This document shows positions 12,076-22,805 of a stretch of 64,000 nt of DNA, piece by piece (the first letter of the stretch is position 1; the number at the start of each line of letters is the position of its first letter). The position numbers were made by a program, and so were the translations under genes. The notes under the pieces were generated by a model, which saw only the letters and a list, made by a program, of their open reading frames with translations, ran no database searches and was not told the DNA's origin. The stretch is from Medicago truncatula (lineage: Eukaryota; Streptophyta; Magnoliopsida; Fabales; Fabaceae), in NCBI RefSeq assembly GCF_003473485.1, contig NC_053044.1:23371591-23435590 (forward strand), given 5' to 3'.

Positions 12076-12157
12076 ACAAGTCAGACAGTTTGCCTCAAGA
12101 GATTGAGTTCAGAAAAGATTACTCCTTTCACACATCTAATTGAATCATCATCCTTGT
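12076..12157 (-). ncRNA. C/D-box snoRNA-like unit B
   Basis: This minus-strand unit of 82 nt has the 5' stem ACAAG, box C ATGATGA (12145-12151), an internal CTGA, box D CTGA (12081-12084) and the 3' stem CTTGT. The stem strands pair perfectly over 5 bp right outside boxes C and D, as in box C/D snoRNAs. The segment TTGAGGCAAACTGT before box D is conserved with unit C and is a candidate guide. Its target is unknown to me. Confidence 0.65.
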
Positions 12158-12261
12158 ATTTAAATATCAAAAACAAACTACTATTGATGCAATTTCACAA
12201 ATTAAAAAATCCAGTAATATTTCCTACAATCTCAGATTAACAACACTAAAACAAACAATAA

Positions 12262-12343
12262 GCAAGTCAGACAGTTTGCCTCAAAAAATAGAGTTCAGCA
12301 AGGATTTCTCCTTTCATACATCTAATTGAATCATCATACTTGC
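12262..12343 (-). ncRNA. C/D-box snoRNA-like unit C
   Basis: This minus-strand unit of 82 nt has the 5' stem GCAAG, box C ATGATGA (12331-12337), an internal CTGA, box D CTGA (12267-12270) and the 3' stem CTTGC. Compared with unit B, the outer stem pair changed from A-T to G-C on both strands. That compensatory change supports selection on RNA structure. It lies 186 nt from unit B, in the same orientation. Confidence 0.68.
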
Positions 12344-12741
12344 ATATTGTCCTATAAAATTAACATTACATTTGAAAAAAGTTTTAACAAATGTTACCAC
12401 TTGCTTTCTGAGACATTAATAAAGCACCAATGAAACTGAAATTGAATCAGCTAAATCTTTAAGTCAAAACTTACAAGAAGCCATTAACCAAAGATATTAA
12501 CATTGATAAAAATAACAGATCCAATGGTAAAAGGGTCTATGCCTCATAAATAAATAAAAACAAGTGGTGGAAAAGAATTCATAGAAGGAAAACCCTAATA
12601 TGAAACCTTATAGTAATTTAATTTAGCACAGCAATGACTCAAAACGCTTTCATTTTATTTGAAAGGCGATCTTAAGGGCTGTGCTTAAACATCAAATCAA
12701 TGATAAACAGATTTAAAAACACAATTAATAATAAATTAGTG

Positions 12742-12815
12742 TATCCCTCTGAATAAATTTCTCTTCAAGGAAATTCAGTCCACTACTTTTATGATTATAA
12801 ATCATCATTGGGACA
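12742..12815 (-). ncRNA. Possible fourth C/D-like unit
   Basis: On the minus strand ATGATGA (12800-12806) is preceded by GTCCC, and CTGA follows about 23 nt later as a possible D'. A terminal CAGA is followed by GGGAT, which can pair with GTCCC using one G-U pair. The D box is non-canonical and the unit is not homologous to A-C, so this is a weak candidate only. Confidence 0.25.
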
Positions 12816-13035
12816 ACCAGAAAAGAAAAAAAAAAATATCATTACAGAATAGAAACAGCTTCTAACATTGAATTGAAAGCTATGAAAAATCAATAATAAC
12901 CAAAGAATAACCCATATGAAAATTTTTCAAAGAATAAACATAAAAAAGAACAAAAACAGGGTTTACAAATTAAAACAGAAACAGAGATATTCTCTATTTA
13001 AATTTGTAAAGGCGTTTTTGTTCTTCTAAAAGTTG

Positions 13036-13281
13036 AAACCCTAATAATCAACTTCAGCTCTCAAAAGCGGCGTAACAGAACAGAACAGAACATTGTGGTA
13101 TGAAGGTTTTGGTTGGTATTTATAGGACAAAACATGGAGATGATTTTCCAAATTTACCCTTGATACTTTTCAAAATGACAAGTTTGTCCCTACAGAAAAA
13201 TTTGGTTTGACTCGTGATCGTGTGTTAGACTCAGTGGTTCAGTGGGTGTCGGTGGAAAACATCAAAATCAAAAACAGCCCA
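13036..13281. promoter_or_regulatory. Divergent promoter: snoRNA transcript (minus) and Ole e 1-like gene (plus)
   Basis: On the minus strand a TATAAATA box (13117-13124) would place a start near 13090. A telo-box AAACCCTAA (13036-13044, read TTAGGGTTT on the transcript) lies just downstream of it. A site II motif AGCCCA/TGGGCT is at 13276-13281. Telo-box plus site II is a known signature of plant snoRNA and ribosomal-protein promoters. The plus-strand gene starts at 13346, so the two units share about 250 bp. Confidence 0.5.
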
Positions 13282-13345
13282 TAAGCGCAAAATCAGTGTT
13301 ATTCGAGAAAGTGCGGTTTTTTTGTGTGTTTTTTGAGTTTTGACA

Positions 13346-16300
13346 ATGGAAGCAATGAAGCAGAAGATGATAGTGGAATTGATTGTATTGTTGATGATGG
13401 TGTTTGTTTTGAGTGTAAGTGGTTGGACTGGTGAAATTCGTGGAAGAGTTGTTTGTGATGTTTGTGGTGATTCTTCTCTTGGTCCTGAAGATCATGTTCT
13501 TGAAGGTATCTTTCTCTCTCTTTATTTAGGATTTTTGTGAATTTTATGTCATTTTGATTGAGTTTATGAAATGGGATTTTTGTGAATTTTAATTTCTGGT
13601 TTATGTTGTTGATTCAGTCTTACATATTGATTTTGCGTTATGGTATTATTGTTTGGAAAAGATATGTTTCAGAATTGTCACTTTGCATTTGTAATTTCTT
13701 TGTTTGAAGTTTATTTGTATTGAATATCAATGCAATGAGTAATATCTAATTCCTGTGGATATGTCTAACTTTTTTTTCTTATGCTTTTGTTTTACTCCAT
13801 AAAGATTTTGGTTCAGTTCCTTGCTATACACATAAGTGTTTAAGTCAATTCAAGTGTCATTCACTTAAGCAGATTCTTGTTAGAAGGGATATAAATGATG
13901 TCCTCTAATGTTCTTGCAATCGACTTTATGGAGAAATATTAATATCATCTCCCAGAGTATGAACCCTAGGAGGAATAGTGTCGTTTACAAATGCAGCAAT
14001 TCTGCAGAGGCACAGCAGATAGTTTAACCCAATAGAAGAATAATAATTTGCAGGTGGGAGAGTACAGAATCTAGAAGGACAATACCCTGCATGTAAACAA
14101 CGAATTTGGATACCCTGCAATCATAGGTTCCCACATTCACGTAGCTAGATACATCGGTAGCCGTTGGATTGAGATTGGACGGTGTAGATTTCAAGCAGAA
14201 TTTTGATTTTTTGAAAAACTAAAAAACCTTGATTGAAATATGCACTGTCCGATCTCGATCCAACTCCCACCGATGATGTAGCTGAGTGAGTGAATGCGGG
14301 AAACCTGCGACTGCAGAGAATCCAAATTCACAAACAATGCCTACCTCATCATTCTATTCCCTCTCTCTTATACACTATTTACACAAAATCCTTCCACTTG
14401 GAGTTAGTTGTTTTCACCCTTTGGCATATTCTCTTTTCTTTCCTTTGCTGATCTCTAGCACTAGTGTCTTCTACCAATCATATTCCTTCCATTTCAGCTG
14501 CCTTGTCATTGTGTGGGACCCTCTCAATAATTGGTTTCCACATGGTCATTCAAGGGCCTAATAGTAGTGATGACAAAGCTTAATGGAATGACATGTTTGC
14601 TAGAGAGTATGTTAATCAAGGAAAGTGTCTGTGAGTTGTTTTTGAATTCATAAACTCATTCTCCCAAAAGGTTTGATGCGCATAAACCTTTTAAAACCTT
14701 GGTTCAGTGTTGTTAAGTAACCAGTAGCACCACTATACTGTTATTACATATCGGGATTTGGAGCAACCATGATGAAAGCCGATAGGATATTGCAATTCCA
14801 CTATCACTGCAATAGCAGTGCTTTTTGCATATCGGTGATATCCGTTATTGCTTAAATAGCAGAAGTTTCTTTTTTTCGTGCTTTTTTCCCTTTGAATAAC
14901 CTTAAAAATATCATGTGAGCTGAACTGTTTTCAAAATCATCAAAATAAAATAATATTGAGTCGGTGTTGAGATGGGGTCTTATATAACCCCTAAACCCCA
15001 CGAGCTAGGTAAGCTCTCGTCAATAAACAACCTTTGCCTCTTCATCTTATCTCTTCACTTCATTATTCATCTCCTTCAAGACATTGATTCTGAGGATTCT
15101 ATTTAAGAAGTTGAAGGATATGCCTCACTATCGCAAAATGAGGATAATGATTATGTTAGGAAATAGGAAAATAATTAGATCTTTTTATCTTTTGACACTA
15201 GATAGAACTACTGGTTATTAGTTGTATTGAACTATTTGGATATTGAGTCTTAAAGTCACTTTTAATTTTTGTTTCTGGTTTTTCAGCTGCAATGTATGCA
15301 ACTATGCATCATGCTTTATTAGTTGTTGAGTTATGTTGGTCACTTTTTTATTTCTGTTAATGCTTTTTTTTTATATATACAATTACTTATATCAACCACT
15401 TTGTGGTTTCCACTATTTGCCCGCTACGCTATATGCTGTTTTCCGTGATCCGTCATTAATCACACTGTCTTGGTTATATGTTAATGTTTATTTCACAAGT
15501 GGCTGATTATTTTCATTTTAAAAGTATTGGTAAATCAGGCAAACAGTTTCTTGATTTATAGCGAGACACGTTTTGTTTTTTAACCTAAAAATGACTCATT
15601 TATATGCCTTTGATGCAATGTCTCAATGCTGTATTCCCGGTTCTTTTAGCAACATTATTATTGATTCTATGACTTGTGGTCTCTATCAGAAATGAGACTC
15701 TTATCTTATTGTATCTGGCTTCTAAGTCGACCACATTTGCATATATAACCATTGGTGAATGGTGATGAGTCATAGTTCCATTACAATATCTCATTCTTTG
15801 AGTAAGGATTCAGTTTGAATTTAAACAATGATACAACAAAAAACAGGTGAATGTGGTCAAATAGTCATCCTCTAGAATTGGTTCAAGTCATATGAAGCAT
15901 TGACATAGACACGGGCACAACATTGAGACGTAGATACCAATAATAATTTAAGGAAATAGAAGTGATTTAATGTAACCACACGTGTTGTGTTGGTGTCCGA
16001 CTCTGACACGTGTCAGACACGGAACACACCTTTAATCCAAAGTGTTGATGCTACATATAACCCTTTTGCTATTATAGAAGGGAAGGGGCAGAGGGGGAAA
16101 CTGGTAATGTAGAGCTATTGCTGTAGTGGGATCTTATGAAGGGTTGGATCAATTACAGATCTATTGTAGGCAGTCTTACTAACATTCGCAAGAGATTGAG
16201 TTCCCTAGATTTATTTTAACATGAATATAACATATTGTAAGATTATTATTTTTTCCTATTAAAACAATGAAGTGGTTTTGAATGCTTTGATGTAGGTGCT

Positions 16301-16579
16301 GAAGTTGCTGTTCTTTGCATAACCAAATCTGGCGAAGTTCTAAATTATCAGGCATTTACAGATGCTAAGGGGATATACACAGTAGCTGAGACAATGCCCG
16401 AGAGTGATCGTTGGGATGCATGTCTTGCTCGACCAATCAGTAGTTTCCATGAGCACTGCACTCGTCTTGGTGGTGGTAGTTCGGGGATTAAATTCAGTTA
16501 CAATCATCCATCGGGGTATTCACATGCTGTCAGAACCTTTGTTTACCAACCTGTCAATGTTCCAACATACTGCATCTGA
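13346..16579 (+). CDS. Pollen Ole e 1 allergen/extensin-family secreted protein
   Basis: Two exons, 13346-13505 and 16296-16579, join with GT..AG borders (GAAG|GT and TAG|GTGC) to a 147-residue protein. The ATG at 13346 is used because the in-frame codon upstream is TTG. Residues 1-26 form a hydrophobic signal peptide (core IVELIVLLMMVFVLSVSG). The mature part begins with GEIRGRVVCDVCGDSSLGPED, the typical start of the Ole e 1-like domain, and contains six Cys (VCDVC, VLC, DAC, EHC, TYC). The family is secreted to the apoplast, and its exact role is usually unknown. It is small for the family but complete. The 2.79-kb intron carries repeats and no other gene. Gene identity is firm; function beyond 'secreted cell-wall protein' is not. 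Confidence 0.88.
14140..14288. repeat. Foldback MITE-like element in the Ole e 1 intron
   Basis: Two arms of about 60 bp, starting GTAGCTAGATACATCGGTAG and ending CCACCGATGATGTAGCT, are inverted copies separated by a short A-rich loop. The shared core is GTTGGAT.GAGAT.GGAC. Coding capacity is absent. Confidence 0.6.
15950..16035. repeat. Dispersed repeat with GTGTC(A/G)GACAC motifs
   Basis: The stretch around GTGTCCGACTCTGACACGTG contains short inverted GTGTC/GACAC words. Related pieces occur near 23940-23990, 38940-39060 and 41790-41910. It is a dispersed short repeat of a kind common in legumes, in an intron here. Confidence 0.45.
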
Positions 16580-18324
16580 TATATACTATACTGACTTTTC
16601 TTGTTCGGAATCTGTTAGTGTTTGTGCTTGATTGAACTGCAATCAAAACAGTATATGCATGTGTCTGCAATGTATTTATTATACATAGAAAACCAAGTAA
16701 AACTAGAGCATGAAAGTTATTTTATCAGATTGCATATGGCGATTTCATATTGTGATAGAAAATCATTGTAAATGGTATTGCCATCTGAGATAGGTTAATC
16801 ATGACTATATGAACACATGCAAATGAATGGAAAATATTAGTTTTTCTTCTATTCTTGACCACCCATGTATAGTCATGATTAACACAATTCACACACCTAT
16901 TGTTTCCTACTTAAACATTTAAATTTATATTTTTATAGTATAATTTTACTATTTAATGGAACAATTTCTTATGAAGGGCCGATGTTAGTATACCAAATAT
17001 AGAAATTATGTATTGGAACTGTGTCAGATTATTTCTCACAATTTTGAAAATTAATTTTTCTCAATAAATAATTTACTATACATGGAATCATTAACTTATG
17101 CTCTAAGAACACATGTCTCTTTTTAGGTATAATGTTTCTTTGGAATTAAGAATGGTCTTAAGAACATAGTTTCTTTAATAATTTATGTCCCTTCGAAATA
17201 AAAAGTATTTTTATGAGCGTAGTTCCTTTTTAGAAATAATAATGTCTCTTCGGAATCAAGAATGATATTAATAGTTGTTTATCAGTGTTTTTGGTAAACA
17301 AAAGTGCTAGTTTTAAAATGTTACTTGCAGGATCAAATTAGTTTTCATAAGACATGTTGTGCAATGTTTTTGCAAAAAAAAAAATTGAATGTTCATTGTG
17401 CTTTTAGGAATAAACATGAAGAAGATGAAGATCAATGTCTAATTCGACATAATTAAACAAAGTTTTAAGATTTAAAAGTAAAACTTAAACTTTAAAGATG
17501 AAAACTATGTTCTTTTGATTATTCATGACATTTGGTCTTTTGAACATGGCATGTTGCTACTCTACACAACCATTATTCATAACATAATAACATATTGGTT
17601 TATGATCAGCCATATCCTTTGAGTCGAAGTCTTCCTCGGTGTCTTCTATTTTAGACACTGCATCATCCTTAGCAGGTGTTAAGATTGAGACATCATTACA
17701 CAGTACGTCGAAATCTGGCTCTCAGTCCAGAAAATCATAATCCATGTCTTTTTCTTCGACATTTTTGTTTTCCTTGATTGATGCTAAGGGAGAAAAGATC
17801 TTTTCCTTTGATAAATAGAGGACTTCATTCAGTTCACAAATCACATCAAATAGTTCTATTGAGTTATCGATTACTCTTTCTCTCTTCTTCTTCTTTCTGC
17901 TCGATGCAATTCTAAGTCAATTCTCCCATTTCTTTTATGTCCCTTCGAAATTAAGAGTGTTCTTAAAATCATAGTCTCTTCGAGATATAATGTTCCTTTG
18001 GATCTTAAGGTCATAGTAATATGATTCTTCATATGTACTTGTAACTTACATCATTTGTGTGTGATAAATGTGACATATATTACAATGTGAAGATTAGACC
18101 TGTGATGAATACAATATAATAACTCATTTGTTCTCTTTTTGATTTTTCAAAATATTATTCCAAAAACATATTTAAACAAAAATAATGGTTTTATACTTTT
18201 ATTACACCCTTCTCTGTTCTGTCCGTTACACCGAAACCAATTACCAGTCTCAATCAAATTGACCCTTTAAATTCCTCAAAATTACAAACTAACCACTTTT
18301 CTTCTTCTTCTTCTTCCTCTTCCA
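16580..18324. other. Intergenic DNA with degenerate repeats and a possible relic frame
   Basis: Between 17100 and 18010 words such as TCCCTTCGAAAT and TTCGGAATTAAGAATG recur in diverged form. On the minus strand, 17605-17905 reads as an acidic frame with one stop (IELFDVICELNEVLYLSKEK near its start). I do not recognise it. A CTT-rich tract at 18299-18320 directly precedes the tryptophan synthase start and is probably 5' UTR. Confidence 0.4.
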
Positions 18325-21300
18325 ATGGAGAACCATAACAACAACGACACCGGTTCGGTTCAATCTCAGCGACCCGATTCATTTGGTCGGTTTGGGCGGT
18401 TTGGAGGCAAGTATGTCCCTGAAACTCTCATCCATGCTCTCACTGAGTTAGAAGCTGCATTCCATTCTCTAGCTTCCGATGAAGATTTTCAGGTTCTCTT
18501 TTTTTTCTTTCACTTTCTCATTTTTCATTCCTAAAATGACTTATTAATAGCTTATTCTTAAGAAAAATCAAATGGGCTTCTTCAGAAGAGGTTAGTGGGG
18601 TTCTAATGGACTATTATCATGTTTGGATAACACAACTTATTTAAGTGTGTTTATAGCATAAGTGATTATCATGTTTATGTATAAACTATTTTTATAAGAC
18701 GGGCCTGTTGGGAGAAACAACTTATTTGCAGTTTATATCACAACTGCTTTTCATGATAAGCGCTTATGTATCAGCTTGCACAAGCTATTTTTACTGCAAA
18801 AGATAAAATAATGTTAAATTGTTTTTGTATATGCTATAAGTTGTTTTTACAAGTTATTTTTGAGAACTAATGAAAATAAGTTGAAAAAAGCTTATGAAAA
18901 ATCCCATTAGCTGTTTTCTTAAGTTCTCCCAAACAGTTTGAGCCTGTTTGGATTGGCTTATTTGAGCTTATCTAGTGACATAAGTTTAGTGAGACTGTTT
19001 GTTAGAACTTTATGAAAATGACATTGTTTAAAAGTTGTTTTTAGCTTATTTGCATAAGCTCTACAAGATAGCTTAGGAAAACAGTTTATAGCTTTTACGA
19101 AAACAATTGAACTTTATTTTATATTGCTTTAGAAATAGCTTATTCATAAGTGTTTATCATGATAAAGACTTATGCTTGAAATTGCAAATTAAGTTGTGTT
19201 TATCCAAGCAAGGCTTATGGATTATGGATATGTCATAAGTTGTTTTTATAAGCTCTTACAAACAGTCTCATTCTCACAAGTTTTTATGTCAGGAGATAAG
19301 TTAAACAGACTCTATGTGGTAGGGACTAGGGAGTATTCTATTGTGTTTAAAAGAATATTTTACATCCAGGTTAAAACTATAACGACTCTACTTCACACTC
19401 ACCGTCACGGCCTGACAATGACTTTGGCTCTTAAAAGAAAATAATGAAAAACAAACAAATAAGAGTGTCTCAAAACTCAACTCATATTTGTTTCCCCTTA
19501 TTTTTGCCGAACTGCCTCTAATTAGACAACTGTCTTAGTAGTATGATGTCTGATGACAAGGAGAACCATGAGTTTCGACTTCTTTGGCAACAACGTATGT
19601 AGTTTTTGGAGTTTCAGACAATTTTCACATACACGTACAAGTCCTTTGTAGACCACTTATCAACATGTAGAACTTGCCTTTGTTTAGTTACCTTTGAATC
19701 GCGTAACCCATTCTGGTATTTCATTTTGTGGATAAAACTCAATGGGTATCTTCATGGACTAAAAAAGTTTATGATTTTTACAGAAAGAGCTGGCTGGGGT
19801 TCTAAAGGACTATGTAGGTAGGGAGAGCCCTCTTTACTTTGCTGAGAGGCTGACAGAGCACTACAAGCGTGGTAACGGTGAAGGGCCACACGTGTATCTT
19901 AAGAGAGAGGATCTCAACCACACTGGTGCTCACAAGATTAATAACGCTGTTGCTCAGGCTTTGCTTGCCAAAAAGTTGGGGAAGAAGAGGGTTATTGCTG
20001 AGACTGGTGCTGGCCAGCATGGAGTTGCCACCGCCACCGTGTGCGCTCGATTTGGGTTGGAATGCGTTGTTTATATGGGTGCACTAGATATGGAAAGACA
20101 GGCCCTTAATGTGTTCAGAATGCGCCTTCTTGGTGCTGAGGTATGTGATCTTCTGAGTGCCTTGACCTGATGGCTATCAACAGCTAGTGTTCCATAAAGG
20201 TGACACATTTTGTATCGTCTCTTAGAATTTGAAAAACATGTTAGAAGTTCTCCTGATGCTTGATACTTATTGTTCACGTGAATTATTTTCCAATTGACTG
20301 ATCACTGATCTTAGTTGCCATCTGAGGTAAACATTTGGCAACTTAACTTAGTATTGTAGACCAACTTTGATGTATTGAAATAAAAAAATAGGCACGGGAA
20401 AAGGTTTCTTATTGTAAATGCAGGGTTTATCGAATGCTAGATGTGTACTTGAAAATATTTGTTTAGAGATTTTAATATAAACTTTGTTTTTGGTAGATCC
20501 TAATGACATTATTTGACTTATGTAGCTGAAATTAAACAGTGGGATAGGACTTGGATGTTTGTCTTGCAAGTGTGTTAATGTATTTATTCATTGAGCTTGA
20601 TAATTACATAATTTTGTGATGTAGGTGAGAGCTGTACATGCAGGAACTGCTACGCTGAAAGACGCTACATCGGAAGCTATAAGGGATTGGGTGACTAATG
20701 TGGAGACTACACATTACATTTTGGGTTCGGTTTGTGGGCCACATCCATATCCTATGATGGTAAGAGAGTTTCATGCAGTGATAGGGAAAGAAACAAGAAA
20801 GCAAGCATTGGAAAAATGGGGAGGGAAGCCAGATATTCTAGTAGCATGTGTTGGCGGTGGTTCAAATGCCATTGGTCTTTTCCATGAATTTATTGATGAC
20901 AAAGATGTTAGGTTGATTGGAGTGGAGGCTTCTGGGTTAGGCCTTGAAAGTGGCAAGCACGCCGCTACATTAACGAAGGGAGAAGTTGGAGTTTTGCATG
21001 GAGCAATGAGCTATCTTTTGCAGGATGATGATGGGCAAATAATTGAACCTCATTCTATCAGTGCAGGGTAATTCATCTTGTTGATATTTGGTTACCATTT
21101 TCATGTTGTCTATCCATATTTTGATATTACATTTTCATTTCTCGTTTTCGTTGTATAGGTTGGACTATCCAGGGGTTGGACCAGAGCATAGTTTCTTGAA
21201 AGATGCAGGGCGTGCTGAATACTACAGTGTTACAGACGAAGAAGCACTCGAAGGTAGGCTACCCTATAATAATTGCTTTGTCAAATGTACAAGGATATGT

Positions 21301-22805
21301 TTAACAGATAATTAGTTGAAATTTTAGTTGTACAATAACAACACCAACAACCAAACCTTATCTCATTGAGTGGTTTGATACAATATTGTCAAGATCTAGA
21401 TTTTGCTTAAGATCGGGCTGGGGGTAGCAAGATGGTAACACGTAAGATCCTACGCAATTAAGTATGTTGGATCCGGAGTGGTAGTAAGATCGTAAAATGT
21501 AAGATCATGACCAAGATCATAAGATCCTAAGAATTTGAAAATAGTATTAATAATCTCTATAGTGCATATGTTCACAAGTCTTAATAAAAAATCACATACA
21601 AGACATAACAATCAAGTCCACAATATAAACTAGTCGAAGCTTAAGCAACAATACACAGCCAAGTCCATAAATACTTTAACCTAAATCAAATCCTAATATG
21701 CCAATCAACCATATCATCCTCCATAAGATTAGTAGAGGCAGAGATGATTGATGCTGATCTGTGGGAGAGAGAGTAAGATGCAGAGAAGGTCGAGAGAGGG
21801 AAAGGATTGATGCCTTGTGTTTAGGATTTTCTGTATTTCTATCCAATTGGGTGCAAACCTCATTCTTTTTATCCCATAAACAAGCAAGATCGCAAGAATC
21901 GTGTAATTTAATGATCTAAGAAGCATATTAAATTATGCAATCTCACTACAATTTCGCCCGTAATACAATCTTGTTCTCGATTCAGATCACAGGAAATGAG
22001 TAAGATTGTGAAATCGCATGATCTTTTGCTTTAATGATGTCGGATACCATTTACGGCCACGAAACTAGACCTTATGGCTTAATCAAAGTGGGGGACTATT
22101 TATCACAGTTTCTTAGGGCCTTTTTGGATTGACTTATTTGAGCGTATCTATTGAAATAAGCACTTGTGAGACAGTTTGAGAACCTATGGAAACAACTTAT
22201 GACTCATCCATAAGCTGTTTTCAGATTTTTTTCACAAGCTCTCCAGGATAATTTAAGAAAACAGCTCATTGCTTATATAAAAGAAGTTTGGACTTATTTT
22301 ATCTTTTGTTATAGAAATAACTAATACATAAGCACTTATATAACTAGTGTTTATGCTATACGCATTTAATGGAGTTGTTTATTCAAACTATGCCTAGATG
22401 TATGTCGGGGCCAATTTCTTTTTATATTAGCTGTGTGCAAGGCTTGTGTAACTCTGTACTGTTGAAAATTCTTTATTAATTTGGAAAGAAAACAAGGTTT
22501 CCTAACTGATTGTTTAGGCTCCATGCCATTTATCATCACATACATAAATTAACTATATGTTATTTCATTTTCCATGGTCAAAAGTTGAAGTTGCTTTTCA
22601 TATGATGTATCTTGTTTTTATATCTGCAGCTTTTAAAAGAGTATCCCAGTTGGAAGGCATAATTCCAGCTTTGGAAACATCACATGCTCTTGCTTATTTA
22701 GAGAAACTCTGCCCTACCCTTCCAAATGGAACTAAGGTTGTGGTTAACTGCAGTGGCAGAGGGGATAAGGATGTTCAAACTGCTATGAAATACTTGAAAA
22801 TTTGA
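18325..22805 (+). CDS. TSB: Tryptophan synthase beta chain
   Basis: Five exons (18325-18492, 19784-20140, 20625-21067, 21159-21253, 22630-22805), all with GT..AG borders, give 412 residues. TSB condenses indole, channelled from the alpha subunit, with L-serine to form L-tryptophan using pyridoxal phosphate. Visible features are the N-terminal [10 protein letters not shown], the PLP-binding lysine at about residue 107 in HTGAHK, the catalytic Glu at about 129 in AETGAGQHG (22 residues on, the spacing of Lys87 and Glu109 in the Salmonella enzyme), and the phosphate-binding GGGSNAIG at about 252-259. Only about 27 residues precede the conserved FGGKYVPE. They are Asn/Gln-rich and include acidic residues, so they do not look like a plastid transit peptide. 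Either this is a non-plastid isoform or an upstream start or exon is missed. Introns 1 and 4 hold MITE copies. Catalytic identity is very sure. Confidence 0.95.
18618..19283. repeat. Two or three adjoining MITE copies in TSB intron 1
   Basis: A recurrent element with end motif GCCTGTTTGGATTG...ATCCAAACAGG and internal runs of AAGCTGTTTTCAGCTTAT, CATAAGC and TTATAGAAATAGCTTA. One copy is reversed (about 18618-18938), one forward (about 18942-19213), followed by a short reversed piece. The same family recurs at 22118-22394, 23155-23396, 40829-41085, 43255-43482 and 59149-59424. Confidence 0.6.
22118..22394 (+). repeat. MITE copy in TSB intron 4
   Basis: Same family as at 18618-19283. It starts GGGCCTTTTTGGATTGACTT and ends near TTTATTCAAACTATGCCT, with the typical CATAAGCTGTTTTCAG core. 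Confidence 0.6.

Noticed and set aside
11857-12343. The three units as a CRISPR-like or simple satellite array
   Set aside because: Spacing is about 200 nt with unique DNA between, the organism is a plant, and boxes C and D with matching stems explain the conserved parts better.
13268-13495. Minus-strand frame over the Ole e 1 exon 1
   Set aside because: It is the antisense shadow of a well-supported exon.
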